This document shows positions 1 to 5,620 of a stretch of DNA of 10,521 nt, in pieces; positions within the stretch are counted from its first letter, which is position 1, and each line of letters begins with the position of its first letter. The stretch lies in the NCBI GenBank assembly GCA_946480655.1, contig CAMLKN010000067.1, forward strand, positions 1-10,521, in the 5' to 3' direction. The notes under the pieces were generated by a model, which did no database searches, had not been told where the DNA came from, and saw only the letters and a list, made by a program, of their open reading frames with translations. Source of the stretch: an uncultured Devosia sp. (lineage in GTDB: Bacteria > Pseudomonadota > Alphaproteobacteria > Rhizobiales > Devosiaceae). A program made the translations under genes and the position numbers.

Positions 1-488
1 CTGAGACGGCCCCCTCCGGGCAGGCGAATAATGAGCTCGGAGATCCAGTCATAGAATTCGTGATTCACCGGCACGGAGTCCTGGGTAATCACCGAGGCAC
101 CGCCTCGCGCCAGGAACATGCCGGCCAGGGTGACGATGAAAGCGGGCACCTGCAAATAATGAATGGCCAGGCCCATGACGCCGCCGAAGGTCGCGGCGAT
201 GGCGAGGGCCAGCGCGAAGGCCGCCAGCGGGTGCCAGCCGGCCCAACTGATCAGCACCGCGATCAGGACGCCGGTAAAGCCGATCACCGCGCCAACCGAC
301 AGGTCGATCCCTCCGGAAAGTATGACGAAGGTCATGCCGACGGCCGTGATGCCCAGAAAGGCATTGTCGGTGAGGAAATTGCCCAGCACGCGCGTCGAGA
401 ACATCGACGGGAACTGCATGACCGCCAGGGCATAGGCAATGGCGAAGATGATGGCGGTGGCCATCAGGGGGCGCAGGCTGCGGCTCAT
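1..488 (-). CDS. yjfF: Sugar ABC transporter permease YjfF, partial (C-terminus beyond left edge)
   Basis: This is the second membrane subunit of a CUT2-type (ribose/galactofuranose-like) ABC importer, forming the inner-membrane channel together with YtfT. The visible part is 162 residues, roughly half of a normal permease of about 320-330. It is open at the left edge with no internal stop, so the gene is truncated by the window and not broken. Motifs seen are DNAFLGITAVGMTFVILSGG (residues 41-60), IDLSVGAVIGFTG (61-73), VPAFIVTLAGMFLARGG (114-130) and LPGGGRL at the visible end. All of these closely match what I recall of E. coli YjfF. Several hydrophobic segments are evident. The ATG at 486-488 overlaps the ytfT stop as ATGA, and a GGAGG at 496-500 sits seven bases upstream, inside the end of ytfT, so the two are probably translationally coupled. 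The family assignment is firm; the exact sugar is not shown by the sequence. Confidence 0.93.
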   Translation of the reverse strand, partial: MSRSLRPLMATAIIFAIAYALAVMQFPSMFSTRVLGNFLTDNAFLGITAVGMTFVILSGGIDLSVGAVIGFTGVLIAVLISWAGWHPLAAFALALAIAATFGGVMGLAIHYLQVPAFIVTLAGMFLARGGASVITQDSVPVNHEFYDWISELIIRLPGGGRL

Positions 489-1483
489 TTGTGGGCCTCC
501 CGGGCCTGGACGCGCGCCGGAACGATCCGGCTCGCCAGCGGTGACTGGATGACGAGGACGAGGAAGATCAGCGCGGCCTTGACGATGAGGTTGAATTCAG
601 GCGGGAAGCCGGAGACCAGGATGCCGGTGTTCATGGCCTGGATGATGAGCGCGCCGACCACGGCAAGGGGCACCGAGAAACGGCCGCCCAAAAGCGACGT
701 GCCGCCAATGACGACGGCGAGGATGGCATCGAGTTCCAGCCAGAGGCCGGCATTGTTGGCGTCGGCGCCGCGGATGTCGCCGGCCACGATGATGCCGGCA
801 ATGGCCGCGCAGAAACCGGAAAGGCCGTAAACCAAGATCAGCAACATGCGGCTGCGGATGCCTGCGAGGCTCGCAGCGGCCCGGTTGACCCCAACCGCCT
901 CGATGAACAGGCCGATGGCTGTGCGCCTCACGAGGAGCGTCACCAGAACCAGCAGGACGAGCGCGATTACCATGGCCATGGGCAGGCCGAGGAAGGATCC
1001 GGTGCCGATGAAGATCAGCACGGGATCGGTGAAGGTGACGATGAATCCTTCGGTGATGAGCTGGGCGATGCCGCGTCCTGCAACCATCAATACGAGGGTG
1101 GCAACAATGGGCTGGATGTCGAGGACGGCGACGAGGAAGCCGTTCCACAAGCCACAGGCGAGGCCGACGGCGAGCGCGGCGGCAACGGCGACGGGTGCCG
1201 GATAGCCGGCCACCACCATTGTCGCGGCCACCGCGCCTGCCATGGCCATCACCGCGCCGACCGAAAGGTCGACGCCTTTGGTGGCGATGACACCCACCAT
1301 GCCGATGGCCAGGATTGCCACGGGCGCACCCCGGTTGAGAACGTCGATGAGGCTGCCGAAGAGCCTGCCGTCCTGCCATGTGATCCGGAAGAAATTGGGG
1401 AACAGCAGCCAGTTGATCAGCAACACGCCCACCAGGGCGATCAACTGCGGGTTGGCCAGCAGGCCCAGGAAACGCCGCGTCAT
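485..1483 (-). CDS. ytfT: Sugar ABC transporter permease YtfT
   Basis: This is a CUT2-family inner-membrane permease that passes the sugar delivered by YtfQ through the membrane, driven by YtfR. It has 332 residues, near the 341 of E. coli YtfT. Nearly the whole protein is hydrophobic, with roughly eight to ten membrane segments. Diagnostic stretches are QDGRLFGSLIDVLNRGAPVA (37-56), ATKGVDLSVGAVMAMAG (67-83), QPIVATLVLMVAGRG (124-138), the cytoplasmic coupling-loop region around FIEAVGVN (193-200), and DIRGADANNAGLWLELDAIL (236-255), which is almost identical to the E. coli protein as I remember it. The ATG at 1481-1483 overlaps the ytfR stop as ATGA; GAGGAAG at 1488-1494 is the ribosome site. 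The stop overlaps the yjfF start in the same way, so ytfR-ytfT-yjfF form one tightly coupled unit. Sugar specificity is inferred only from similarity to the galactofuranose importer. Confidence 0.95.
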   Translation of the reverse strand: MTRRFLGLLANPQLIALVGVLLINWLLFPNFFRITWQDGRLFGSLIDVLNRGAPVAILAIGMVGVIATKGVDLSVGAVMAMAGAVAATMVVAGYPAPVAVAAALAVGLACGLWNGFLVAVLDIQPIVATLVLMVAGRGIAQLITEGFIVTFTDPVLIFIGTGSFLGLPMAMVIALVLLVLVTLLVRRTAIGLFIEAVGVNRAAASLAGIRSRMLLILVYGLSGFCAAIAGIIVAGDIRGADANNAGLWLELDAILAVVIGGTSLLGGRFSVPLAVVGALIIQAMNTGILVSGFPPEFNLIVKAALIFLVLVIQSPLASRIVPARVQAREAHK

Positions 1484-2997
1484 GCCACTTCCTCGTCGCG
1501 GTGATTGGCGATCGCCTGCACGATGACGCCGGGATTGATGTTCTCGCCGCTCAGTTCGGCCACCATTTCGCGGTCGCGCATCACCACGATGCGCGAGGAA
1601 TAGGCCACGACTTCATCGAGCTCGGAGGAGATGACAACCAGCGCGAGCCCCTCGTCGCGCAGCCGGTTGATGGTGCGTACGATCTCGGCATGGGCGCCGA
1701 CGTCGATACCCCGGGTAGGTTCGTCGAGGATCAGGAAAGCCGGATCGGTTGCCAGCCAGCGGGACAGGATGACCTTCTGCTGGTTGCCACCGGAGAGAAG
1801 TTTGACCGGCATGTCGAGCGAAGCCGCGCGAATGTCCATGGCTTCCCCGAAGCGGCCAGCAATCTCCATCTGCTCGTCGCGATTGAGGGCGCTGAACCAA
1901 CCCAGCTTGCCTTGAAGGGCAATGATGATGTTCTCACGCACCGAGAGGTCGCCAAAAATGCCCTCCGCCTTGCGATCCTCGGGGCAGAAGCCAAAGCCAT
2001 GAGCGATGGCGTCGGTAGGGCGGGTGATGCTTGCAGGCATGCCGCCAATCTTCAGGGTGCCCTCGTCGGCCGTGTCGGCGCCGAACATGATGCGCGCCAT
2101 TTCAGTGCGACCGGAGCCCAGGAGACCCGCCACGCCAATCACCTCACCCTTGTGAACGGTGAGGTTGAACGGATGCACGCTGCGCTTGCGGCCATAATTG
2201 TTGAAATCGAGGAGAACCTCGCCCATGGGGCGGGCATCTTCGACGCCTGTCGCGCCGGAAAAGGCGACATCCTTGCCCAGCATCAGGCGCACGACATCGG
2301 TGCGGGTCATGTCGTCGAGGGCGCGCGTATCCACCAGCTTGCCGTTGCGCAGGATGGTCACGCGGTCGGCAATGGCAAAGACCTGGTCGAGGAAGTGTGT
2401 GATGAAGACCACGGCGAGGCCCTGGGCCTTGAGGTCGCGGATGATCTCGAACAGGCGTTCCACCTCGTTCCGATCGAGGCTGGCGGTGGGCTCGTCGAGA
2501 ATGAGAACCTTGCCGGAAAGCTCGACGGCACGGGCGATGGCAACGATCTGCTGGACAGCGACCGAATGGGCGCCCAGTTCGCTCGACGGGTCGAGTTCGA
2601 GCCCGTATCGCTTGAGAATGACCCGCGCGTCGCTTTCCATCTTGCGACGGTTGACGAGGCCGAAGCGGGTCGGCTGGTGCCCGAGGAACAGGTTTTCCGC
2701 CACCGATCGATTGGGAAGGAGGTTCACCTCCTGATAGACCGTGCCGATACCGTGGAACTGCGCCTGTTGCGGATTGTCGAGGTGCACCGGCGTGCCATCG
2801 ACCAGCACGTCACCCCCGTTGGGCTGGTAGGCGCCAGTCAGTATCTTGATAAGGGTGGATTTACCTGCGCCGTTCTCCCCCAAAAGGGCATGAACCTCTC
2901 CGGCTCGAAGGCCGAAATTGACTGCGTCGAGTGCAACATGATTGCCGAATATCTTGACGATGCCGCGCGCTTCGAGCGCGTAGTCGGTTTCAGTCAT
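1480..2997 (-). CDS. ytfR: Sugar ABC transporter ATP-binding protein YtfR (two nucleotide-binding domains)
   Basis: This is the ATPase that energises the YtfT/YjfF channel on the cytoplasmic side. It has 505 residues, against about 500 in E. coli, with two fused ABC domains. Domain 1 has Walker A GENGAGKST (40-48), a Q-loop around Q89, a non-canonical signature HSVAVQQIVAIARA (144-157) in place of LSGGQ, Walker B LILDEP (165-170) and switch H201. Domain 2 has a degenerate Walker A, GLLGSGRTEMA (291-301), lacking the lysine, then a proper LSGGNQQK (401-408) and LILDEPTRGIDVGAHAEI (422-439). This pairing of one degenerate signature with one degenerate Walker A is usual for CUT2 ATPases. I chose the ATG at 2995-2997 because GGGGGAG lies just upstream (3000-3006) and family similarity begins there. 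The frame stays open further upstream only because it runs into the palindromic repeat. The gene follows ytfQ by 145 bp and overlaps ytfT by 4 bp. Confidence 0.96.
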   Translation of the reverse strand: MTETDYALEARGIVKIFGNHVALDAVNFGLRAGEVHALLGENGAGKSTLIKILTGAYQPNGGDVLVDGTPVHLDNPQQAQFHGIGTVYQEVNLLPNRSVAENLFLGHQPTRFGLVNRRKMESDARVILKRYGLELDPSSELGAHSVAVQQIVAIARAVELSGKVLILDEPTASLDRNEVERLFEIIRDLKAQGLAVVFITHFLDQVFAIADRVTILRNGKLVDTRALDDMTRTDVVRLMLGKDVAFSGATGVEDARPMGEVLLDFNNYGRKRSVHPFNLTVHKGEVIGVAGLLGSGRTEMARIMFGADTADEGTLKIGGMPASITRPTDAIAHGFGFCPEDRKAEGIFGDLSVRENIIIALQGKLGWFSALNRDEQMEIAGRFGEAMDIRAASLDMPVKLLSGGNQQKVILSRWLATDPAFLILDEPTRGIDVGAHAEIVRTINRLRDEGLALVVISSELDEVVAYSSRIVVMRDREMVAELSGENINPGVIVQAIANHRDEEVA

Positions 2998-3047
2998 AGC
3001 TCCCCCAGGCCCTATTGGGATCAGTTGTAAGGCTCCCAAACACAAAA

Positions 3048-3119
3048 TGTCACCCCGGCGAATGCCGGGGTCCATCTTGAGTTATTCAGGATGGATCCCG
3101 GCACGGGGCCGGGATGACA
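3048..3119. repeat. 72-bp intergenic palindromic repeat with two nested hairpins
   Basis: The outer ends are TGTCA (3048-3052) and TGACA (3115-3119), and the two halves are imperfect inverted copies of each other. Each half also folds alone: ACCCCGGC / GCCGGGGT (3052-3059 with 3064-3071, loop GAAT), and ATCCCGGC / GCCGGGAT (3095-3102 with 3108-3115, loop of five). The shared core GGATCC..CCGGGATGACA resembles small dispersed palindromes common between genes in alphaproteobacterial genomes. It lies in the ytfQ-ytfR gap, where a transcript hairpin could shield the ytfQ message from 3' decay or reduce read-through, as REP elements do in enterobacteria. No T-run follows on the minus strand, so it is not an obvious intrinsic terminator. 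That it is dispersed in this genome is an inference from its appearance. Confidence 0.85.
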
Positions 3120-3142
3120 CCTTGGGCTTTCAGTCCCGGCGT

Positions 3143-4114
3143 TTAGTAGCCCAAACCCTTGCGGCGCTCGTATTCGCCTTCCGGATCGTCAGCGGCGGTA
3201 TAGAGCTTGGATTCGGTGATGATGAACTTCTCCGGCATGGTGCCATCGGCCCAGTAGGCGGCGAGGGCGTCAAAGGCCGGGCCAGCCATGTTCGGGGTCA
3301 GTTCCACCGTGGCATTGGCTTCGCCGGCGGCGATGGCGGTAAAGATATCGGGTACGGCGTCGATGGAGACCACGAGGATATCTTCGCCCGGCTTCAGGCC
3401 TGCATCCTTGATGGCCTGGATGGCGCCCACAGCCATGTCGTCATTATGGGCATAGACCGCGCAGATGTCGGCGCCCCCATTGGACGACTTCAGGAACGCC
3501 TCCATCACTTCCTTGCCCTTGGAACGGGTGAAATCGCCGGTCTGGCTCTGGGTGATGGTGATGTTGGCGGCGCCGGCAATGCCTTCTTCAAAGCCCTGCT
3601 TGCGGTTGATGGCGGGGCTGGAGCCCACGGTGCCCTGGAGTTCCACGACATTGCACGGTTCGCCGGCAACTTCATTGACCAGCCATTCGCCGGCAACGCG
3701 ACCCTCGAGCACCTGGTCGGAAGCGACAGAGGTCAGGTAGAGGTCTTCCGGAGCGTCAATGCCGCGATCCAGCAGCACGACCGGAATTTCGGCTTCCTTG
3801 GCTTCGGTGAGCACGTCTTCCCAGCCGGTGGCGACCACCGGGGCGACGAGGATGGCGTCAACGCCCTGGGCGATGAAGCCTCGGATGGCCTTGATCTGGT
3901 TTTCCTGCTTCTGCTGGGCGTCGGCGAACTTGAGGTCGACGCCGCGCGCTTCCGCTTCCTGCTTCGTCACGGACGTTTCGGCAGCGCGCCAGCCCGATTC
4001 AGAACCGATCTGCGAGAAGCCGATGACCTTGCCCGAAAGGTCTTGCGCCAGGACGGCAGAAGACAAGGCGGTAGCGAGGCCTGCCGCGATGGCAAGCTTG
4101 GTAACAATGCTCAC
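3143..4114 (-). CDS. ytfQ: Periplasmic sugar-binding protein YtfQ
   Basis: This is the periplasmic receptor that captures the sugar and delivers it to YtfT/YjfF; the E. coli counterpart binds galactofuranose. It has 323 residues with a signal peptide: MSIVTK, a hydrophobic stretch, then a likely cleavage after A23 (VLA-QD). The mature part is a type I periplasmic-binding fold. Diagnostic stretches are IGFSQIGSESGWRAAET (31-47), QQKQENQIKAIRGFIAQGVD (67-86), APVVATGWEDVL (91-102), VVELQGTVG (156-164), QTGDFTRSKGKEVMEAF (191-207), AHNDDMAVGAIQAIK (222-236), ELTPNMAGPAFDAL (271-284) and the C-terminal GLGY. They match E. coli YtfQ over the whole length. The start is GTG at 4112-4114; no in-frame ATG fits, and GGGAGGAT at 4122-4128 is well spaced. 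The gene leads the operon, giving the usual excess of binding protein. The sugar bound here is inferred, not proven. Confidence 0.96.
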   Translation of the reverse strand: MSIVTKLAIAAGLATALSSAVLAQDLSGKVIGFSQIGSESGWRAAETSVTKQEAEARGVDLKFADAQQKQENQIKAIRGFIAQGVDAILVAPVVATGWEDVLTEAKEAEIPVVLLDRGIDAPEDLYLTSVASDQVLEGRVAGEWLVNEVAGEPCNVVELQGTVGSSPAINRKQGFEEGIAGAANITITQSQTGDFTRSKGKEVMEAFLKSSNGGADICAVYAHNDDMAVGAIQAIKDAGLKPGEDILVVSIDAVPDIFTAIAAGEANATVELTPNMAGPAFDALAAYWADGTMPEKFIITESKLYTAADDPEGEYERRKGLGY

Positions 4115-4167
4115 GATGAAATCCTCCCAATGGTCGCCCGGCGTATTCGCTTCAGGCGATGAAGGGA

Positions 4168-4213
4168 CGCTATTATAAAGTACTATTATATGTAAAGTGA
4201 GAATGTGACGAAC
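4168..4213 (-). promoter_or_regulatory. Candidate ytfQ operon promoter with two TATAAT boxes in an imperfect direct repeat
   Basis: Reading the minus strand, two perfect TATAAT hexamers occur at 4185-4190 and 4172-4177. They lie in an imperfect tandem repeat, ACTTTACATATAATAGT then ACTTTATAATAGC. The surroundings are strikingly AT-rich against a GC-rich background. The -35 side is weak: TTCGTC at 4207-4212 (16-bp spacer) for the upstream box and TCACTT at 4195-4200 (17-bp spacer) for the downstream one. Weak -35 boxes are common at regulated sugar operons. The start of transcription would fall about 40-65 bp upstream of the GTG. The direct repeat could itself be a regulator site. Which box is used cannot be told from sequence. 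Confidence 0.5.
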
Positions 4214-4249
4214 TGGAAAATTTCGCGCTCGACCCGGAAAACGCTATAT

Positions 4250-4260
4250 ATATCAGATAT
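4250..4260. promoter_or_regulatory. Candidate operator: 11-bp palindrome ATATC-A-GATAT
   Basis: A perfect palindrome with a single central base lies in an AT-rich patch (TATATATCAGATATTTA) about 60 bp upstream of the ytfQ -10 boxes. Short AT-rich palindromes of this kind are typical of GntR- or LacI-family operators controlling sugar uptake genes, but no regulator gene is in the window to link it to. The AT-rich context raises the odds of a chance palindrome. Confidence 0.3.
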
Positions 4261-4265
4261 TTATC

Positions 4266-4512
4266 AAAGCCCTCACATCCGTCGATGGCCTTCGAATGAG
4301 GCTGGGCGCCCACGCTCGAACGCAATCTCCGGGGTCTGCTTTGAAGGGGCAGGGCGGCGCTTGCCGAGCTTTTGGTTGGCACTTGCGCCCCGTGCGGTGA
4401 AGTGTAGCGCCCCCACCGAAAGCGGCGCCACTGGCGCGCGCACTTTCCACCGCTGCGCAAAACAGGCCACTTGCATCGGCCGGGCTTTGCCATTAGACAC
4501 TGGCTCGCCTGA
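4266..4512. other. Non-coding stretch upstream of tRNA-Trp
   Basis: No convincing gene is present on either strand; open frames here lack a ribosome site and protein-like composition. A weak candidate promoter for the tRNA is TTGCAT (4471-4476) with TAGACA (4494-4499) at 17-bp spacing, which would start transcription a few bases before the mature 5' end at 4513. Both boxes match the consensus at only three of six positions, so this is tentative. Confidence 0.35.
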
Positions 4513-4588
4513 AGGGGTTTAGCTCAGTTGGTAGAGCATCGGTCTCCAAAACCGAGGGTCGTGGGTTCGAGTCCCCCAGCCCCTGCCA
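4513..4588 (+). tRNA. trnW: tRNA-Trp (anticodon CCA)
   Basis: This 76-nt tRNA decodes UGG. The acceptor stem is AGGGGTT (4513-4519) with AGCCCCT (4578-4584). The anticodon stem TCGGT/ACCGA (4539-4543, 4551-4555) closes the loop CTCCAAA with anticodon CCA at 4546-4548. The T loop TTCGAGT is at 4566-4572, the discriminator is G4585, and the CCA end is encoded at 4586-4588. One oddity: the T stem GTGGG (4561-4565) faces CCCCC (4573-4577), which leaves T4562 opposite C4576, a mispair. tRNA-Trp directly before secE is the usual alphaproteobacterial arrangement, though here a small gene on the opposite strand lies between them. Confidence 0.97.
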
Positions 4589-4862
4589 GGCACTGTAATT
4601 CCAGATCGTCGAGCCTTGCTCCGATTCCATCACCCCCGAAATCGTGGTTCTGAAATACTGTCCGCAAGTATTGTAAGGCGGGAAAGTGCCAGTCCCCGGC
4701 AGGGGTTGGGAGTGCATGGGAACCGGGGACTGACGTTGGAGGTCGCAGGAAGCTAATCCTGCGAGGTCAATAACGCTGCTGCTCGGTAAAAGTTGCCCCG
4801 CCGGGTGTCGCCGCGCAGCTTTTTGCATGCTTTCGGGCTGCCGGACCGGAAACCTTGGTCAG
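4589..4862. other. Non-coding gap after tRNA-Trp
   Basis: No gene is recognised here. A short inverted repeat AATACT/AGTATT (4654-4659, 4667-4672) and a longer one at 4690-4732 are present. No clear T-run terminator for the tRNA transcript was found, nor one for the minus-strand small gene that ends at 4863. Confidence 0.5.
4690..4732. repeat. 10-bp perfect inverted repeat CAGTCCCCGG...CCGGGGACTG
   Basis: The arms are at 4690-4699 and 4723-4732, separated by 23 bases. A smaller hairpin, CCCC-GGCA-GGGG (4694-4705), competes with the left arm. The stem is strong and GC-rich but has no T-run on either side, so it is not a typical intrinsic terminator. It may be a transcript-end or processing structure of the tRNA transcript, or part of a small RNA. 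Confidence 0.55.
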
Positions 4863-5129
4863 CTATTCCGCGGCCGCCGGAAGGTGGGCGACGTGCCGGG
4901 CCTTGAGCCTGTTCAGTTGGTGGGCGGCATGGGCCAGAAGGGCTGTTCGCGCCTGCTCATGCGGCACTGTCCCGCAATCGGCCTTCACGGGCAGGTTGAG
5001 GCCGTACTCGGTCACATTGCCCATGAACCCCTCGCGTATGCGCACGCGCACGGTTCCGGTGAGACGTCCCTTGATGGTCCGGTGGGGACCGAAGTGCAGC
5101 AATTGGCAGCCGATAACCTCGAACGACAT
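4863..5129 (-). CDS. Small hypothetical protein, 88 residues, family not recognised
   Basis: I do not recognise this protein. Reasons to think it real: the ATG at 5127-5129 has a near-ideal ribosome site (GGAGGGAG, 5132-5139); the frame has strongly GC-biased third positions like its neighbours; and the translation looks like a globular soluble protein. It starts MSFEVIGCQLLHFGPH, continues through a probable beta-rich section with basic residues (TVRVRIREGF, 26-35; GNVTEYGLNLPVK, 37-49), then a probable helix (HEQARTALLAHAAHQLNRLK, 57-76), and ends in an Ala-rich tail. There is no signal peptide, membrane segment or metal-binding motif; the cysteines C8 and C52 are isolated. The frame extends upstream to a GTG at 5213 but that has no ribosome site. 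The gene is divergent from secE and convergent with tRNA-Trp. The overlapping plus-strand frames have no such start signal. Confidence 0.65.
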   Translation of the reverse strand: MSFEVIGCQLLHFGPHRTIKGRLTGTVRVRIREGFMGNVTEYGLNLPVKADCGTVPHEQARTALLAHAAHQLNRLKARHVAHLPAAAE

Positions 5130-5174
5130 CGCTCCCTCCACGAGCTTTGCCACATTCCGGGCACAATTCATCCA

Positions 5175-5204
5175 ATTACAGGCTGCGCGGACACGCAAGT
5201 GCAA
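5175..5204 (-). promoter_or_regulatory. Candidate promoter of the 88-aa gene
   Basis: On the minus strand, TTGCAC (5199-5204) and TGTAAT (5175-5180) are separated by 18 bp, placing the transcript start about 40 bp upstream of the ATG at 5129. The -35 box lies inside the left arm of the 5197-5223 inverted repeat, so a protein bound there could block it. This is based on hexamer match only. Confidence 0.35.
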
Positions 5205-5223
5205 TTCCGCCACTTTTGCACTT
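5197..5223. promoter_or_regulatory. Inverted repeat AAGTGCAA-N11-TTGCACTT in the divergent gap
   Basis: The perfect 8-bp arms are at 5197-5204 and 5216-5223, with centres 19 bp apart, close to two helical turns, as for a dimeric regulator bound to one face. It lies between the 88-aa gene and secE and overlaps the candidate -35 of the former. No T-run follows, so a terminator is unlikely. Confidence 0.4.
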
Positions 5224-5237
5224 ATGCTTTACAGGAG

Positions 5238-5280
5238 CGCCAAACTGGCGGGTGCAGGCCGCCAATGATTCTGATTGGCG
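5238..5280. promoter_or_regulatory. Two adjacent palindromes sharing CGCCA/TGGCG half-sites
   Basis: The first is CGCCA-AAC-TGGCG (5238-5250). The second is CGCCAAT-GATTCTG-ATTGGCG (5260-5266 with 5274-5280). Both use the same half-site at different spacing. The second ends five bases before the candidate secE -35 box at 5286. They could be operator sites, or the second could act as a transcript hairpin for a promoter further upstream. Confidence 0.35.
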
Positions 5281-5285
5281 CCCTG

Positions 5286-5314
5286 TTGCAATCCGCAACC
5301 AAAGCTTCTAGATA
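5286..5314 (+). promoter_or_regulatory. Candidate secE-nusG promoter
   Basis: TTGCAA (5286-5291) and TAGATA (5309-5314) have a 17-bp spacer. The implied start near 5321 leaves a leader of roughly 64 nt before the secE ATG. This is a moderate match; alphaproteobacterial housekeeping promoters often diverge from the E. coli consensus. Confidence 0.4.
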
Positions 5315-5384
5315 GCGCGCTCTAGCCGTGCGGGATTCCTGCGCGGCCTTTGGTTTTGCACCAAGATACGAAGTAGATTTGCCC

Positions 5385-5579
5385 ATGGCCCGCACGAACC
5401 CAGTCCAGTTTCTCCAGCAGGTTCGCTCGGAAGTCAGCAAGGTCACATGGCCCGGCCGGAACGAAGTGGTGATTTCCACCATCATGGTTCTGGTCCTGGT
5501 CATCCTGGCCAGCCTGTTCTTCCTCACTGCGGATCAGGTCATCTCCTGGCTCGTGTCCTTGATGCTGTCGATCCGCTAG
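5385..5579 (+). CDS. secE: Preprotein translocase subunit SecE
   Basis: This is the small membrane subunit that clamps SecY in the SecYEG channel. It has 64 residues, the short single-span form usual outside enterobacteria. The amphipathic N-terminal helix carries the family motif FLQQVRSEVSKVTWPGRNEV (9-28), followed by one membrane segment from about V29 to F46. I chose the ATG at 5385 (MARTNPVQF) over an upstream in-frame start at 5328, since that extension has no family counterpart. The ribosome site is weak (a GA-rich GAAGTAG about 10 bases before the ATG). nusG follows after 41 bp, the standard secE-nusG pair. Confidence 0.95.
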   Translation: MARTNPVQFLQQVRSEVSKVTWPGRNEVVISTIMVLVLVILASLFFLTADQVISWLVSLMLSIR

Positions 5580-5620
5580 TCGGGTCTGTTTAGAAAAGAT
5601 ATTGGGAGCGGCGACCCTTT

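Noticed and set aside
1501..3030. Plus-strand open frame of 509 codons opposite ytfR
   Set aside because: It is a shadow of ytfR codon bias in GC-rich DNA; no ribosome site, and composition is unlike a folded protein.
2998..3075. 26-residue N-terminal extension of YtfR beginning MDPGIRRGD
   Set aside because: It is encoded by the palindromic repeat, absent from the family, and bypassed by a good ribosome site at the ATG 2995-2997.
4493..4828. Minus-strand open frame of 111 codons containing GDSNPRPSVLETDALPTE
   Set aside because: This peptide is the reverse-strand translation of the tRNA-Trp gene, a well-known false protein found in many annotations.
4827..5315. Plus-strand open frames opposite the 88-aa gene
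   Set aside because: They lack a ribosome site and protein-like composition; the minus-strand frame has both.
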